In this document: positions 10,220 to 19,799 of the stretch, in pieces
Layout of the letters: each line of letters opens with the position of its first letter
How positions within the stretch are numbered: the stretch's first letter is position 1
Source: Enterobacter sp. 10-1
GTDB lineage: Bacteria; Pseudomonadota; Gammaproteobacteria; Enterobacterales; Enterobacteriaceae
NCBI GenBank assembly: GCA_002270295.1
Contig: NISF01000008.1
Span: forward strand, 1-64,000
Direction: 5' to 3'
Length of the DNA: 64,000 nt
Notes under the pieces: generated by a model
Database searches by the model: none
What the model was told of the DNA's origin: nothing
The model's input: only the letters and a program-made list of their open reading frames with translations
Position numbers and translations under genes: made by a program

Positions 10220-11068
10220 CTAGCACGTTGATGGAGACATCTTCGTCACTCGATGCTGGATATGCGCCCGGAGCAGTTTCTCCATTTCCTCTTCTCTCAC
10301 TTCGGGAGCAATTTTTTCACACGTAAAGGCCAGCGTTCGCTGCCGGTAAGGAGCCAGCAATGGGTTATTATTTACTAATAATTCACCAATCGCCTTAATC
10401 CGGCTCGGTTCAAGCTCCGGCAGCGCTTTAATGATTGCCCCGCATGGAATATCGCCATCCTCCTGGATCATAACCAGCGAATAAAAATCGCTGAAGGCTG
10501 AGAATTTCCAGGCCGGCACGTTAAATTTATTATAGTTAACTCCGCTGCTGCCGATATTGGCAAAATCGACGGTATAGAACGGAATAAAATCATTTGCCTG
10601 CAGGGCCAGAGAAACAAATGCTGCATCCCCGGTCTTGTGTATCGTCGCCAACAGCAGGTTCAGCAGAAACTCCATCTGTGTAACCGTCAGATCCACAGAT
10701 ATCACCTCCTCATTTTGCAGAAAGAACAGAAAAGTGACCCTATCCTGACGATATTTCATCACGAAATCGGTCACCCGAAGCGCGACATTGGGATTCTGTA
10801 TCTCATCAAGCGTGACGGAGAGCGTGCGGTTGTTTAACCGTTCTGTATCAGCGATGGTGCGTGCTCTGATGCTTTCAGGATCCTCGCGGAACACCATCTG
10901 CAGCCTGCGGTAACCGCAGAAAACAGCAAAAACCAGGTCCTGTACCCGATCCGGCGGAAGGTACATGAGCGTTTCCGCAATCAAGACGCTTTGCATCTTC
11001 AGGGCCAACGCCAGCACGGCGTCGGGTGATTTAATGATCCCGGTATTAATGCCCGTTAAGATGTTCAT
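10220..11068 (-). CDS. unrecognised 282-residue protein of the microcin export operon
   Basis: I do not recognise the function. The product is a soluble-looking 282-residue protein without signal peptide or clear membrane helices, with an N-terminal segment of alternating hydrophobic helices (LALALKMQSVLIAETLMYLP) and a charged C-terminus. It is the last gene of the minus-strand bacteriocin operon: its ATG overlaps the stop of the ABC exporter by 4 bases (ATGA), so the two are translationally coupled. That placement suggests a role in maturation, export or self-protection of the microcin, since no classical small immunity gene is seen in this operon. A distant YjcZ-like relationship crossed my mind but I cannot support it. 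Confidence 0.75.
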   Translation of the reverse strand: MNILTGINTGIIKSPDAVLALALKMQSVLIAETLMYLPPDRVQDLVFAVFCGYRRLQMVFREDPESIRARTIADTERLNNRTLSVTLDEIQNPNVALRVTDFVMKYRQDRVTFLFFLQNEEVISVDLTVTQMEFLLNLLLATIHKTGDAAFVSLALQANDFIPFYTVDFANIGSSGVNYNKFNVPAWKFSAFSDFYSLVMIQEDGDIPCGAIIKALPELEPSRIKAIGELLVNNNPLLAPYRQRTLAFTCEKIAPEVREEEMEKLLRAHIQHRVTKMSPSTC

Positions 11069-13209
11069 AAAATAGTCTCCGTAGTAAGCTGCTGTGGCAA
11101 TAAGGTAAGTTTCGCTAAATCAATGATCCGATCGGCACAGGCGATGGTTGAAGGACGGTGAGCAATAATAATCCGGGTGATGTTTAAAGATTCAATTGCC
11201 GCGTTGACCATCTTTTCATTATTAATATCAAGATGACTGGTGGCTTCATCCATAAATAGAATTTTCGGTTTTTGGTAGAGCGCCCGGGCAATAAGCAGGC
11301 GCTGCTTTTGACCGCCAGAGATCCCGGCGCCAAGCTCGCCGATAATCGTTTCATAGCCCATCGGCATGCGCAGAATCTCTTCATGAATATTGCATTTCAT
11401 CGCGCAATCAACGATCAGCGTCTGATCCACCTCATCATCAAAGCCCGAAATATTATCGGCAATAGACCCGGAAAACAGGCGGTCTTCCTGTAATACGCAG
11501 GCAATGCTGCTGCGGAAGTTATTAATGCCGATTTTGTTAATATCAAAACCGCCAATAAATATGTCCCCCCGCTCGGGCGTTAGCAGACCAGACATAACTT
11601 TTAGTAACGTAGTTTTACCGATGCCTGACGCACCGATCAGCGCCACGGATTCTCCTGCGGCAACGCTGATATTGACGTTAGAAAAAACCGGTTTTGACAG
11701 CCGGTCGTACTGATACGCCAAATTCTGCACTTCTAAAGAAACGCCGATATCATCTGCAAAAATCTTTCTTACCGGCGACTCAGCCTCCGGTTCGCTATAA
11801 ACAATTTCTGAAATGCGCTCGTTATGTAGCGACAGCATTTTCAGCTGCATAGTGAGATCGATGAGCGCCGCGGCGCGCTGCGCAAACTGACCGCGATAGG
11901 CGTTAAACGCCATAAACATACCGATGGTCATCGTGTTCTCCATAACCATCTGCGCGCCCAGCCATAAAATGACAACCTGATCGGCCGAGTTAATGAACGT
12001 ATTAATGCCGCCAAACAGCATATCGAAACGCGTTTGCTTCAGACCGGCGTTACTGACATCGATATTGGTATTCAGCCAGTGCTGTGAGCGCCTGTTTTTC
12101 AGGTTAAGCGATTTTATCGTCGCGATGCCGTACAGCGACTCCATAAAATGCGAGCCCGAGCGCGCACGCTTGACGATTAACTCTTCATTGATGGCACGAT
12201 AAAATTTATAGGTGATCGCGCGCATCGCGGCGTAGCAAACCGTGAACCCCAGCACAACCCACACCAGCCAGCCGCCGTACAGACTCAGCATCACAAGCAG
12301 GCCGATGGTCATGATCGAGTCAATAATTCCGCTGACGATGCTGTTGGTGAAGGTTGAACGAATGGTATCCAGGGAAGCAAAGCGCGACTGTATATCCCCC
12401 AGTTGGCGCTTTTCAAAGAAAGCCAGCGGCAGGCCGATCAGATGATCAAAAAAGCTCGTTTTCCACTGTACGTCGGTCAGCGTATTCAGCTTTAGTGAGA
12501 CCCACGCGCGGAGCATACTGACCCAGGTTTTAAATATCGTAAAAAACATTAGCCCGACGCAGATGACCAGCAGCAGGTTTTCATCATGTGCGGTAATAAC
12601 ATGATCGGTAACAACCTGCGTGCCCATAGGCAGCAGCAAATTCACCGTTTCAATCACTATCGACAGCATCAATATTTTCGTTAGCGCTGACTTCAGGCCA
12701 ACAATGTTATGCATTAACTCCCGCAGCTTCAGCCGGGAGCGCTGCTTTTCCTGAATGAAGCCGCTATCCGGCCATGCCTCAAGCGCAATACCGCTGAAGT
12801 TTTCTGATATTTCCTTATGATGAACCACGCGTCGCCCAAGCGCCGGATCGTTAATAATAAAGCGCTTACCTTTTACCGCGACCAGCACGACAAAGTGATT
12901 TAATGACCAGTGCAGTACGCAGGGCAGACGGAGTTCCCCGATCTCTTCAATATCCAGGGATAGCGCGCGCGTTTTCAGGCCAGCCTTCTGCGCAATCGTC
13001 GCCAGGGCATTTAACGTCGTCCCCTGCGATGAGGAGCCGTAGATATTGCGAAAGTTGAACAGATCGATATCTTTACCGTAGAACCCACAAATCATTGACA
13101 GGCAGGCATTGCCGCACTCCGTTGACTCAGACTGTATAATAACCGGGACTTTATTCTTAATTGAAAAGTTGATCCGTCGAAAAATTGAATCAAGTACGTC
13201 TTTATTCAT
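11065..13209 (-). CDS. bacteriocin exporter: C39 peptidase-ABC transporter (CvaB-like)
   Basis: Inner-membrane ATP-driven exporter that cleaves double-glycine leaders and translocates the core peptide (714 residues). The N-terminal C39 cysteine protease shows Q26, C32, H105 and D121 in QSESTECGNACLS, WSLNHFVVL and INDPALG. A six-helix ABC membrane domain follows (about 170-430), then a nucleotide-binding domain with Walker A (GASGIGKTT), signature ISGGQKQR and Walker B (ILFMDEATS). The catalytic residues are intact, so active processing is expected. It overlaps the adaptor gene by 8 bases and the downstream gene by 4. Confidence 0.95.
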   Translation of the reverse strand: MNKDVLDSIFRRINFSIKNKVPVIIQSESTECGNACLSMICGFYGKDIDLFNFRNIYGSSSQGTTLNALATIAQKAGLKTRALSLDIEEIGELRLPCVLHWSLNHFVVLVAVKGKRFIINDPALGRRVVHHKEISENFSGIALEAWPDSGFIQEKQRSRLKLRELMHNIVGLKSALTKILMLSIVIETVNLLLPMGTQVVTDHVITAHDENLLLVICVGLMFFTIFKTWVSMLRAWVSLKLNTLTDVQWKTSFFDHLIGLPLAFFEKRQLGDIQSRFASLDTIRSTFTNSIVSGIIDSIMTIGLLVMLSLYGGWLVWVVLGFTVCYAAMRAITYKFYRAINEELIVKRARSGSHFMESLYGIATIKSLNLKNRRSQHWLNTNIDVSNAGLKQTRFDMLFGGINTFINSADQVVILWLGAQMVMENTMTIGMFMAFNAYRGQFAQRAAALIDLTMQLKMLSLHNERISEIVYSEPEAESPVRKIFADDIGVSLEVQNLAYQYDRLSKPVFSNVNISVAAGESVALIGASGIGKTTLLKVMSGLLTPERGDIFIGGFDINKIGINNFRSSIACVLQEDRLFSGSIADNISGFDDEVDQTLIVDCAMKCNIHEEILRMPMGYETIIGELGAGISGGQKQRLLIARALYQKPKILFMDEATSHLDINNEKMVNAAIESLNITRIIIAHRPSTIACADRIIDLAKLTLLPQQLTTETIL

Positions 13210-14485
13210 CGTTGGGTCCCTTAAGGCTCTGAACTACTTTATATACTGGTGAGAACAGCCACTGATAAAGCGGCCTCTCCTCGGTAAAAACAATACTCTT
13301 CGCCTTAAGGCCATTAGATAGCACAAGCGTTCTGTTCTTATAAACAAACTCTTTTTCTTTAATTTTGATAATAGCTTTGTAGAGCGTGGGCGACGTATTG
13401 CTATTAGCCTGGCTATTGCCATAGTCAGATAATTCCCGGCGGGTAACCGGCATTGATGAGATGGACATCACTTTGCCAGAAAATTGACCAAACTTATCTG
13501 AAGGAAAAGCATCGTAGCGGATATTAACGGTATCGCCGATTTTGACATAAGGTAAACTGTTATCGGGGAGCCATAGCAGTAAATAATAGTCAATACCGCT
13601 AAGCTGCTTGACCTGGGCTAAGCTGCTCCCGGCCTCTATCATTTGGCCACGCGTAACGGCGATCGACTCCACCCGGCCATCAATCGTGGACTTAACTAAA
13701 ATTCTTCCGCTCGCGCTGTTTTCAATCAGCTGCGTTTGCAGGTCTCTCAGCTGGCTGTATTGTGACGTAATCTGATTATCAATCTCAGCGGTTTTTACCG
13801 TTAAATCGCTACGGGTCTGGGTGAGCTGCAGTTCTATCTGCATTTTCTGCGATGATAATGACTGAAACGCATTTTGCTGCTGGACGAATAGAGAGTGCTG
13901 GTTATTGTACTGATCTTTATTGATCAACCCGCGCTGCAGATAACCGCTATAGCTCTGCAGCGAATTCTCAATATGTGAAAGACCTTTTTTTGCCGTCGTC
14001 AGCATTTTCTCGGTTTCATCAAGGGAGCGCTCATAGCGCTGAATCTGGCGACCCGTTGTGCCAATAAAATCATCTTTGTTCGCTTTTAGTTTTTTGATGA
14101 TATCTTCAACATTGACAATTTTGGCTTTCACCATTGAAACATTGGTATCACTAACGTTGCCGCCGTCGGTGTTTTTGGATACATCAAGCTCAAATAACAC
14201 GGCACCTTTCTTAACAACATCACCAACCCGGACATACTGTTTCGAGATCGAGCCAAGCTGCGGCGAGGAGATATTAAGAGGATGGGGCAGAGTGATAACC
14301 TCGCCGACGACATCAATTCTTTTGGTATATTTAAAAAAGCAAAGCATGGCGATAATGATAACTAAAAAAGCAAGACAGCATGCGGAGACTATCAGCGGCG
14401 AAACGCCCCCGAACAGAATCACTCGCCCTTTCCAGTAGCTTCGCTGATGTTCTATCGCTTCCTGTCTGAACAATCTTTTACCCAT
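13202..14485 (-). CDS. HlyD-family secretion adaptor (CvaA-like)
   Basis: Membrane-fusion adaptor that would join the C39 exporter to an outer-membrane TolC channel. The 427-residue form starting MGKRLFRQEA resembles CvaA/MceH-type adaptors; a longer reading frame to 14623 runs through the terminator hairpin and into the precursor gene, so it is rejected. It has one N-terminal membrane helix (about 25-47), a biotinyl/lipoyl half-motif (GEVITLPHP), a long coiled coil (about 120-260) and the second lipoyl half (VESIAVTRGQMIEAG). Translationally coupled to the exporter. Confidence 0.9.
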   Translation of the reverse strand: MGKRLFRQEAIEHQRSYWKGRVILFGGVSPLIVSACCLAFLVIIIAMLCFFKYTKRIDVVGEVITLPHPLNISSPQLGSISKQYVRVGDVVKKGAVLFELDVSKNTDGGNVSDTNVSMVKAKIVNVEDIIKKLKANKDDFIGTTGRQIQRYERSLDETEKMLTTAKKGLSHIENSLQSYSGYLQRGLINKDQYNNQHSLFVQQQNAFQSLSSQKMQIELQLTQTRSDLTVKTAEIDNQITSQYSQLRDLQTQLIENSASGRILVKSTIDGRVESIAVTRGQMIEAGSSLAQVKQLSGIDYYLLLWLPDNSLPYVKIGDTVNIRYDAFPSDKFGQFSGKVMSISSMPVTRRELSDYGNSQANSNTSPTLYKAIIKIKEKEFVYKNRTLVLSNGLKAKSIVFTEERPLYQWLFSPVYKVVQSLKGPNDE

Positions 14486-14503
14486 GAGTACCTGACCTGA
14501 TAT

Positions 14504-14526
14504 AAAAAGGCCCGACGCATCGGGCC
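14504..14526 (-). terminator. intercistronic terminator/attenuator between microcin precursor and exporter genes
   Basis: On the minus strand a perfect 7-bp stem (GGCCCGA / TCGGGCC, loop TGCG) is followed directly by TTTTTATA. It lies after the stop of the precursor gene (14547) and before the adaptor start (14485). It should end most transcripts after the precursor and let a fraction through, so precursor mRNA would exceed exporter mRNA. Confidence 0.85.
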
Positions 14527-14546
14527 AGAAGAAAATCAATTCAAAA

Positions 14547-14891
14547 TCATGGATTAAAGGTGCCGTTAAGGAAACCATCGAGCAGCGTTTTGGTATATTT
14601 CCAGGTCTCCTCGTAACCGACAATCGCCCCGCCGATACCGCAGGTGATGCCGCCGATAATACCGCCGACGATCATGCCAACGCCCTGACCAATCGTACCA
14701 ACACCAAGGACCCCGCCGCCGTCGCCGCCGTGTGTACCACCAATAGTGGCTCCCGCAGCGAAACCGGCAACCGCGCCCAGCGTTGCGCTGACTACCGCTT
14801 CACCGATATTGCCAAAAATACTCCAAGGGCTGCTCCAGGAGTAAGCCCCCGAAACGGCATTCATTTCTTCAAGAGAAAGTACCTTCATCAC
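14547..14891 (-). CDS. microcin/class II bacteriocin-like precursor with double-glycine leader
   Basis: A 114-residue precursor whose N-terminus MMKVLSLEEMNAVSGA is a typical double-glycine-type leader (LS..EMN.VSGA) cut by C39 exporters; cleavage is expected after G15-A16, leaving a core of about 98 residues starting YSWSSPWS. The core is very glycine/alanine-rich with GxxxG-type hydrophobic stretches (GMIVGGIIGGITCGIGGAI), as in pore-forming microcins and colicin V, and has one cysteine in that run. It is the first gene of the export operon with AAGGA 6 bases before the ATG. Export substrate of the downstream genes is inference; no immunity gene is adjacent. I do not recognise it as a named microcin. 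Confidence 0.85.
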   Translation of the reverse strand: MMKVLSLEEMNAVSGAYSWSSPWSIFGNIGEAVVSATLGAVAGFAAGATIGGTHGGDGGGVLGVGTIGQGVGMIVGGIIGGITCGIGGAIVGYEETWKYTKTLLDGFLNGTFNP

Positions 14892-15883
14892 TATTCCTTA
14901 TCTATTTAAGTTGTATATTCCAGATGGTATAAATTTATCAATCACATATGCTGTGCTGATGGGAGGCTATTTTCGGCACTTCCTGTAAAAAAACAACTTT
15001 AGTTTCATGAATAATCCACACTTAAGAATAAAATAAGAAATAAAAATATGAATAAGAAGCGCGTTTATCATCAGGAAAAATAGTTATCCGGATTTAATCT
15101 GTTCTTTGCAACCCTCGTCCATTCCTATAGCGTCCCCTTCATACCGCGACTCTGATAACAGAGCAGGCCAGGCGGATTCTACCGCGAGGGGCGCGCGACA
15201 GGCGTTGTTAATTTTTCTGAATCACAAAAATAAAGATGATCTTTGTTATTATTAACAATGAGATAGAAATTATTCGATAGAAGGAATGGCTGAAACGTCA
15301 ACGCCGCTGCCGAGCTCGAACGAGTATCCTCAGTCCGCACCGGCGATCTTCTCATCTTTTAATCTGCTGAGTACAAGAACTTTCAGCGTGTTACCGTAGT
15401 CGATAACGGTGATATTACCGCCACCATTAATAATAAACAGGAAGGTAATCAATCACGTTACCACGATTATTATAAGCGTTTCACTAACGCCACTCCTAAA
15501 AAATATCGCCACTGATTCAGTCTGTCAGGAAAAATCGTACGAAATCTTTGTAGATATTAACTTTGTTTAACTTGATCGCTTATCCCTGCAAATAATTCTT
15601 CGCGTTACTCGGCCCGTCAGCCCCTGCTATGAGTACACTTTCCACCGTTCAGAAAAGCCGCTATACCGGCCAGACAGTCAGCTTTTAATGTGTGTTAAGT
15701 TTTATTGAAAAAAATTCAGATGAGTATTTTAACAGACCATGATTAATATAGCGGCACTTACCCATGCAGGCCGTAAGGTTGAAGAGTAAGTATATATGGA
15801 TACATACAGGATAAGTTTCTGAGGTCATGTTTGGTCTCTTTCCTGTAATTAATAATTTAACTTTAAATGAATGGATTAAACGG
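14892..15883. other. long AT-rich intergenic region before the fimbrial operon
   Basis: About 1 kb between the divergent microcin precursor and the fimbrial subunit. It should hold both promoters; the last 180 bases are AT-rich. I see no intact gene. Around 15290-15515 the base composition becomes more coding-like, with the fragment described separately. Confidence 0.6.
15363..15515 (+). pseudogene. possible remnant of an AraC-type regulator C-terminus
   Basis: Fifty codons without a start, open after a stop at 15360 and ending with TGA at 15513, read ...RYHDYYKRFTNATPKKYRH. The end resembles the F..RF.....TP..YR pattern that closes AraC-family DNA-binding domains. The rest does not match clearly, so this may be a decayed regulator or chance. 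Confidence 0.25.
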
Positions 15884-16450
15884 ATGAAAAAAACAATTCT
15901 GGCTATGGTTATTACTGCCTCTGCGGCTTTCAGTGCTCAGGCTTTGGCAACGAACCAGGCTGAAGTCACTATCCTGGGCGAAGTAGCAGACTCTAAGACT
16001 TCCTGCGTCGTGACCCCGACGGGTACCCTCAACAACGGTATCGTTAAGTTAATGACCGTGACCACTGCTGAAGCAACCGGTCAGTCTGTTAATACATTAT
16101 TTAAAAACCAGCAATTTGGTTTCCGGGTTAGCGACTGTGCTATCGGCGGCGCAGATGAAAACAACGTTACCGGCCTGAGCGTTAAAGTCACCGGGACATC
16201 CTCTTCTACTCCTGACATTCTGGACAACACTGCCGTTAACGGCGCTGGAAACATCGGTATCGGTATTCAGAAACTGAGCAACAGCGCCCGTATCAAATTC
16301 GATGGCACTGCGGTTACCGAAGCCTACACCCCGCATCAGGCAACCAACCTGGAATATCTTGCTGGCTATGTGAAAGTCAACGCGGCAAACCCGGTTACTG
16401 AAGGCCCGGTTAAAGGCGTTGCAACCTTTACCATTGATTACACCATCTAA
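15884..16450 (+). CDS. major fimbrial subunit
   Basis: Secreted pilin of a chaperone-usher fimbria (188 residues from MKKTILAMV). It has a cleavable signal peptide (ending QALA), an N-terminal donor-strand segment (NQAEVTILGEV), two cysteines likely to form the usual pilin disulfide (KTSCVV and SDCAIGG) and the beta-zipper C-terminus with a penultimate aromatic (ATFTIDYTI). The upstream in-frame start at 15827 would put 19 residues before the signal peptide and is rejected. First gene of a subunit-chaperone-usher-tip operon; a strong terminator after it would favour excess subunit over the downstream genes. Confidence 0.9.
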   Translation: MKKTILAMVITASAAFSAQALATNQAEVTILGEVADSKTSCVVTPTGTLNNGIVKLMTVTTAEATGQSVNTLFKNQQFGFRVSDCAIGGADENNVTGLSVKVTGTSSSTPDILDNTAVNGAGNIGIGIQKLSNSARIKFDGTAVTEAYTPHQATNLEYLAGYVKVNAANPVTEGPVKGVATFTIDYTI

Positions 16451-16462
16451 TTAATTTTCAAG

Positions 16463-16492
16463 GGGCCTGCTAATCCAGCAGGCCCTTTTAAT
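16463..16492 (+). terminator. terminator/attenuator after the fimbrial subunit
   Basis: Perfect 9-bp stem GGGCCTGCT / AGCAGGCCC with a 5-base loop, followed by TTTTAATT, 12 bases after the subunit stop. The chaperone gene begins 20 bases later, so read-through would set the subunit to machinery ratio. Confidence 0.88.
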
Positions 16493-16511
16493 TAAATGTT
16501 GAAGGAATCTA

Positions 16512-17201
16512 ATGTACCAGATGATGATCAAGGCAATCATTGCCTTCGCCATGATACTGAGTGGCTTTGCGCATGCAGGAATTGTTATCGAATCAACTCG
16601 CTATCTTTATAAAGAAGGCGCTCGTGAGATATCTGCGCAAATTGATAATAAAGACGAAATGCCTTATCTGATCAAATCGTGGGTTGAAGCACCAGAGGGA
16701 AAAGCGCCCGCATTTATGGTCACACCGCCTCTTTTTCGCCTGGAGATGAAACAGAAAAACACCGTCCGTATATTCTCTACTGGCAACATCAATGCCCCCA
16801 CTGACCGTGAATCATCTTACTTTTTTAATATCATGGCTATCCCACCGTCTGATGATACCTATGCGAACAGCAATACGATACAGCTAGCCGTCCGCCATCG
16901 CATGCGGCTAATTTACAGGCCAAAAGCGTTAGCCGAGTTATCCAATAATACCGAAGCCGAAAAAATAGAGTGGCGCAAGACAGGTAATCGGCTAACCATA
17001 AAAAACCCGACGCCATTTTTCTTCTATTTTAGAAACGTACAGATCGGCGCTAATGAATATCAGGCAGTAATTAAGTTTATTGAGCCATTTTCTTCAAAAG
17101 CTATAACGTTAAAAGATAACGGCAATGCTACCAAAGTAACGTGGAAAATAGTGAATGATTATGGAGGTGCAGGTTCCCTCTATTCATCGAGATTGCCATA
17201 A
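16512..17201 (+). CDS. periplasmic fimbrial chaperone
   Basis: PapD-like chaperone (229 residues) with a signal peptide ending AHA, followed by the first Ig-like domain (GIVIESTRYLYKEGARE), conserved FRLE.KQKNTVRI block of the subunit-binding G1 strand region, and a second domain. The family motif region that follows (YFFNIMAIPP) and basic residues of the cleft (RYLY, K in KSW) are present. It binds and donates a strand to the subunits encoded on either side. AAGGA is 6 bases before the ATG. Confidence 0.92.
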   Translation: MYQMMIKAIIAFAMILSGFAHAGIVIESTRYLYKEGAREISAQIDNKDEMPYLIKSWVEAPEGKAPAFMVTPPLFRLEMKQKNTVRIFSTGNINAPTDRESSYFFNIMAIPPSDDTYANSNTIQLAVRHRMRLIYRPKALAELSNNTEAEKIEWRKTGNRLTIKNPTPFFFYFRNVQIGANEYQAVIKFIEPFSSKAITLKDNGNATKVTWKIVNDYGGAGSLYSSRLP

Positions 17202-17218
17202 ACAGTTCGCATTTATAA

Positions 17219-19777
17219 ATGGATGTTTTTATGCCAATAGAACACAGAGATACCTTCAGGCTATCTACGCTCTGCATAGCTATTATTACTATAATGACGG
17301 CGAGCATTCACACTACGGTGAACGCGCGTGAATTCTTTGATCCCGCATTTATTACATCGGCTAATGGAGGTGATGCATCCAACGTTCCCGACCTGTCCAT
17401 TTATCAGTCAGTCAACGCTCAGGCGCCGGGAGACTACCGGGTCGATATCGTTTTTAATGGTCGCTATCTGGAAACCAAAAACGTTAAGTTTGTTACGACC
17501 GAACGCGGCAGCAGGCTGGATAAAAAGCTAAACCTTATCCCCTGCTTCACGCTGGACACACTTTCTCAGTATGGCGTCAGAGTTAAATCATTCCCCGAAC
17601 TGAAAGAGAACGAAAAAGGCTGTGCCAACTTCGATATTATTCCTGACAGCAAAACCGTTTTCGATTTCACCGCCCAGCGCTTAGATATCTCCACGCCCCA
17701 GGCCGCGATGAGCACGGTGGCCAACGACTACATCCCACCGGAAAAGTTTGATGACGGCATAAACGCCATGTTTGTGAACTATCAGTTTAACGGTTCGCAG
17801 GATTATAAAAGCGATAATGAATACTATGGCCTGAATCTGGAATCCGGGATAAATATCGGCCCCTGGCGCGTCAGAAATCTTGGCATATGGAACAAAAGTA
17901 AGGGAGAGTCAGCTCATTTTGATTCCGCTTATCTTTATCTCCAGCGCAGCTTGCGCTCCATCAGCAGCAACCTGCTTCTCGGCGAAAGCTCTTCCTTATC
18001 CGGCATATTCGATAGCGTCCCCTTTTCCGGCGTGCAGCTGGCGACGGATACCAGCATGCTCCCGGAGAGTATGCGCGGCTATGCCCCGGTGATCCGCGGT
18101 ATCGCTAAAACCAACGCCCGGGTGGTGATCAAACAGAACGGCTATCAGGTTTACCAGACCTACGTCGCACCTGGCGCGTTTGAAATTACGGATATGTACC
18201 CCAGCGGCGGGAGTGGCGATCTGTATGTTACGGTTGAAGAGTCCGACGGCTCGAGACAGAACTTTATCGTTCCCTTCGCGGCTCTGCCGGTCATGCTGAG
18301 GGAAAATCAGTTCGAGTATGAAATCACCTCGGGGAAATACCGGCCTTACGTCGGCTCCATTAATGAAACCCCTTTTACGCAGGCCACCGCCAAATACGGC
18401 GTATCAACCAGCGCAACGATTTTCGGCGGTATGCAGGCATCGGCAAAATACCAGGCTCTGTCTACCGGCCTGGGGTATAACCTTGCCAGCCTCGGTGCCC
18501 TGTCGGCCGACGTGACCCAGGCCTGGTCCAAAAAACGCTATGACGATAAAACCTCCGGCCAGTCGTGGCGCGTACGCTACGGTAAAAATATTATCGAAAC
18601 CGGAACCAATTTTACCATTGCGGGTTATCGCTACTCGACGAAAGGGTTTAACACGCTGTCTGAAGTGCTTAATACTTATTCCGATGACGGACGTTATTAC
18701 TCGGCGCGTTCTTTACGCAATCGTACCAACCTGACGCTAAATCAGAGCCTGGGAAAATCACGAGGGAGCCTGTCTATTAGCGCGCTGATCGAAGATTACT
18801 GGGATAACAAGCGTACCAATAAATCATTAAGCCTGGGCTATAACGGCGGTTGGCAGGGTATTAACTATTATCTGGGCTATAGCTATAACCGCTATACCTG
18901 GGGTTCACACGGTTCCAGCTACGAGGCGCGAAACGATCAGCGTCTCGCGCTAACAATTTCCATACCTCTGAGCAACTGGCTGCCAAATACCTATGCAAGT
19001 TATCAGATCACCGAGAGTAGCCCAGGGTCTACGGATCAGTATGTTTCTTTAGGCGGCATCGGGCTGGAAAACAATAATCTTGACTGGGATATCCAGCAGG
19101 GTTACAGCAATCGTGAGCACTATAGCGGCGACGTCAGGGGAACCTATAACGGCTCGCGTGGAAGCGTGAACGTCGGCTACAGCTATGACAAAAACAGCCG
19201 GCGGATCGACTACGGCGCCAGCGGCAGCCTGATCGCGCATGCGGACGGAATAACGTTTGGGCAGAATATCAGCGATGCGGCCGTGTTAATCAAAGCCCCG
19301 GGTCTGGATAACGTCAGGCTCAGCTCGGATTCAACGATCGTCACGGACAGTCGCGGCTATGCCATCGTTCCCTATATTACCCCCTACCGCAGTACCGATA
19401 TCACTCTGGACAGCACATCCTTTGGCGACGATATGGAGCTGATGCAGACCACGCAGCAGGTTGTCCCCACCCGCGGCGCCATTGTGCGCGCAAACTATGA
19501 CGGGAATATTGGGCAACGGGCATTTATTCGCCTTAAAACCCCCGCAGGCCGCGAGGTGCCTTTTGGCGCGATGGCCACGCTTGCCGGCGCAGCCAAATCC
19601 CAGGCCAGCATCGTGAGCGACGCCGGCATGGTTTACATGACCGGCCTGCAGCCAACGGGTGCGCTGACGGTCAGCTGGGGGAAAAATGCGGGCCAGAAAT
19701 GTACCGCCATCTATACCCTGTCTGCAGGCCAGAAGAAAAATTCCGGAGTCAGCCAGACTGAAGCCCTGTGTCGATAA
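17219..19777 (+). CDS. outer-membrane fimbrial usher
   Basis: FimD/PapC-type usher (852 residues) that assembles and secretes the fimbria through the outer membrane. Seen in order: signal peptide ending VNA, N-terminal chaperone-binding domain (FFDPAFI), 24-strand barrel with plug, and two C-terminal domains with a terminal cysteine pair (QKCTAIY and EALC). The YAPVIRGIAKTNARVVIKQNG plug-proximal block is typical of ushers. The start may be 17219 or the ATG at 17231; neither has a strong ribosome-binding site. Confidence 0.93.
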   Translation: MDVFMPIEHRDTFRLSTLCIAIITIMTASIHTTVNAREFFDPAFITSANGGDASNVPDLSIYQSVNAQAPGDYRVDIVFNGRYLETKNVKFVTTERGSRLDKKLNLIPCFTLDTLSQYGVRVKSFPELKENEKGCANFDIIPDSKTVFDFTAQRLDISTPQAAMSTVANDYIPPEKFDDGINAMFVNYQFNGSQDYKSDNEYYGLNLESGINIGPWRVRNLGIWNKSKGESAHFDSAYLYLQRSLRSISSNLLLGESSSLSGIFDSVPFSGVQLATDTSMLPESMRGYAPVIRGIAKTNARVVIKQNGYQVYQTYVAPGAFEITDMYPSGGSGDLYVTVEESDGSRQNFIVPFAALPVMLRENQFEYEITSGKYRPYVGSINETPFTQATAKYGVSTSATIFGGMQASAKYQALSTGLGYNLASLGALSADVTQAWSKKRYDDKTSGQSWRVRYGKNIIETGTNFTIAGYRYSTKGFNTLSEVLNTYSDDGRYYSARSLRNRTNLTLNQSLGKSRGSLSISALIEDYWDNKRTNKSLSLGYNGGWQGINYYLGYSYNRYTWGSHGSSYEARNDQRLALTISIPLSNWLPNTYASYQITESSPGSTDQYVSLGGIGLENNNLDWDIQQGYSNREHYSGDVRGTYNGSRGSVNVGYSYDKNSRRIDYGASGSLIAHADGITFGQNISDAAVLIKAPGLDNVRLSSDSTIVTDSRGYAIVPYITPYRSTDITLDSTSFGDDMELMQTTQQVVPTRGAIVRANYDGNIGQRAFIRLKTPAGREVPFGAMATLAGAAKSQASIVSDAGMVYMTGLQPTGALTVSWGKNAGQKCTAIYTLSAGQKKNSGVSQTEALCR

Positions 19778-19799
19778 TGATCATAAAGAGATGAGTGAA

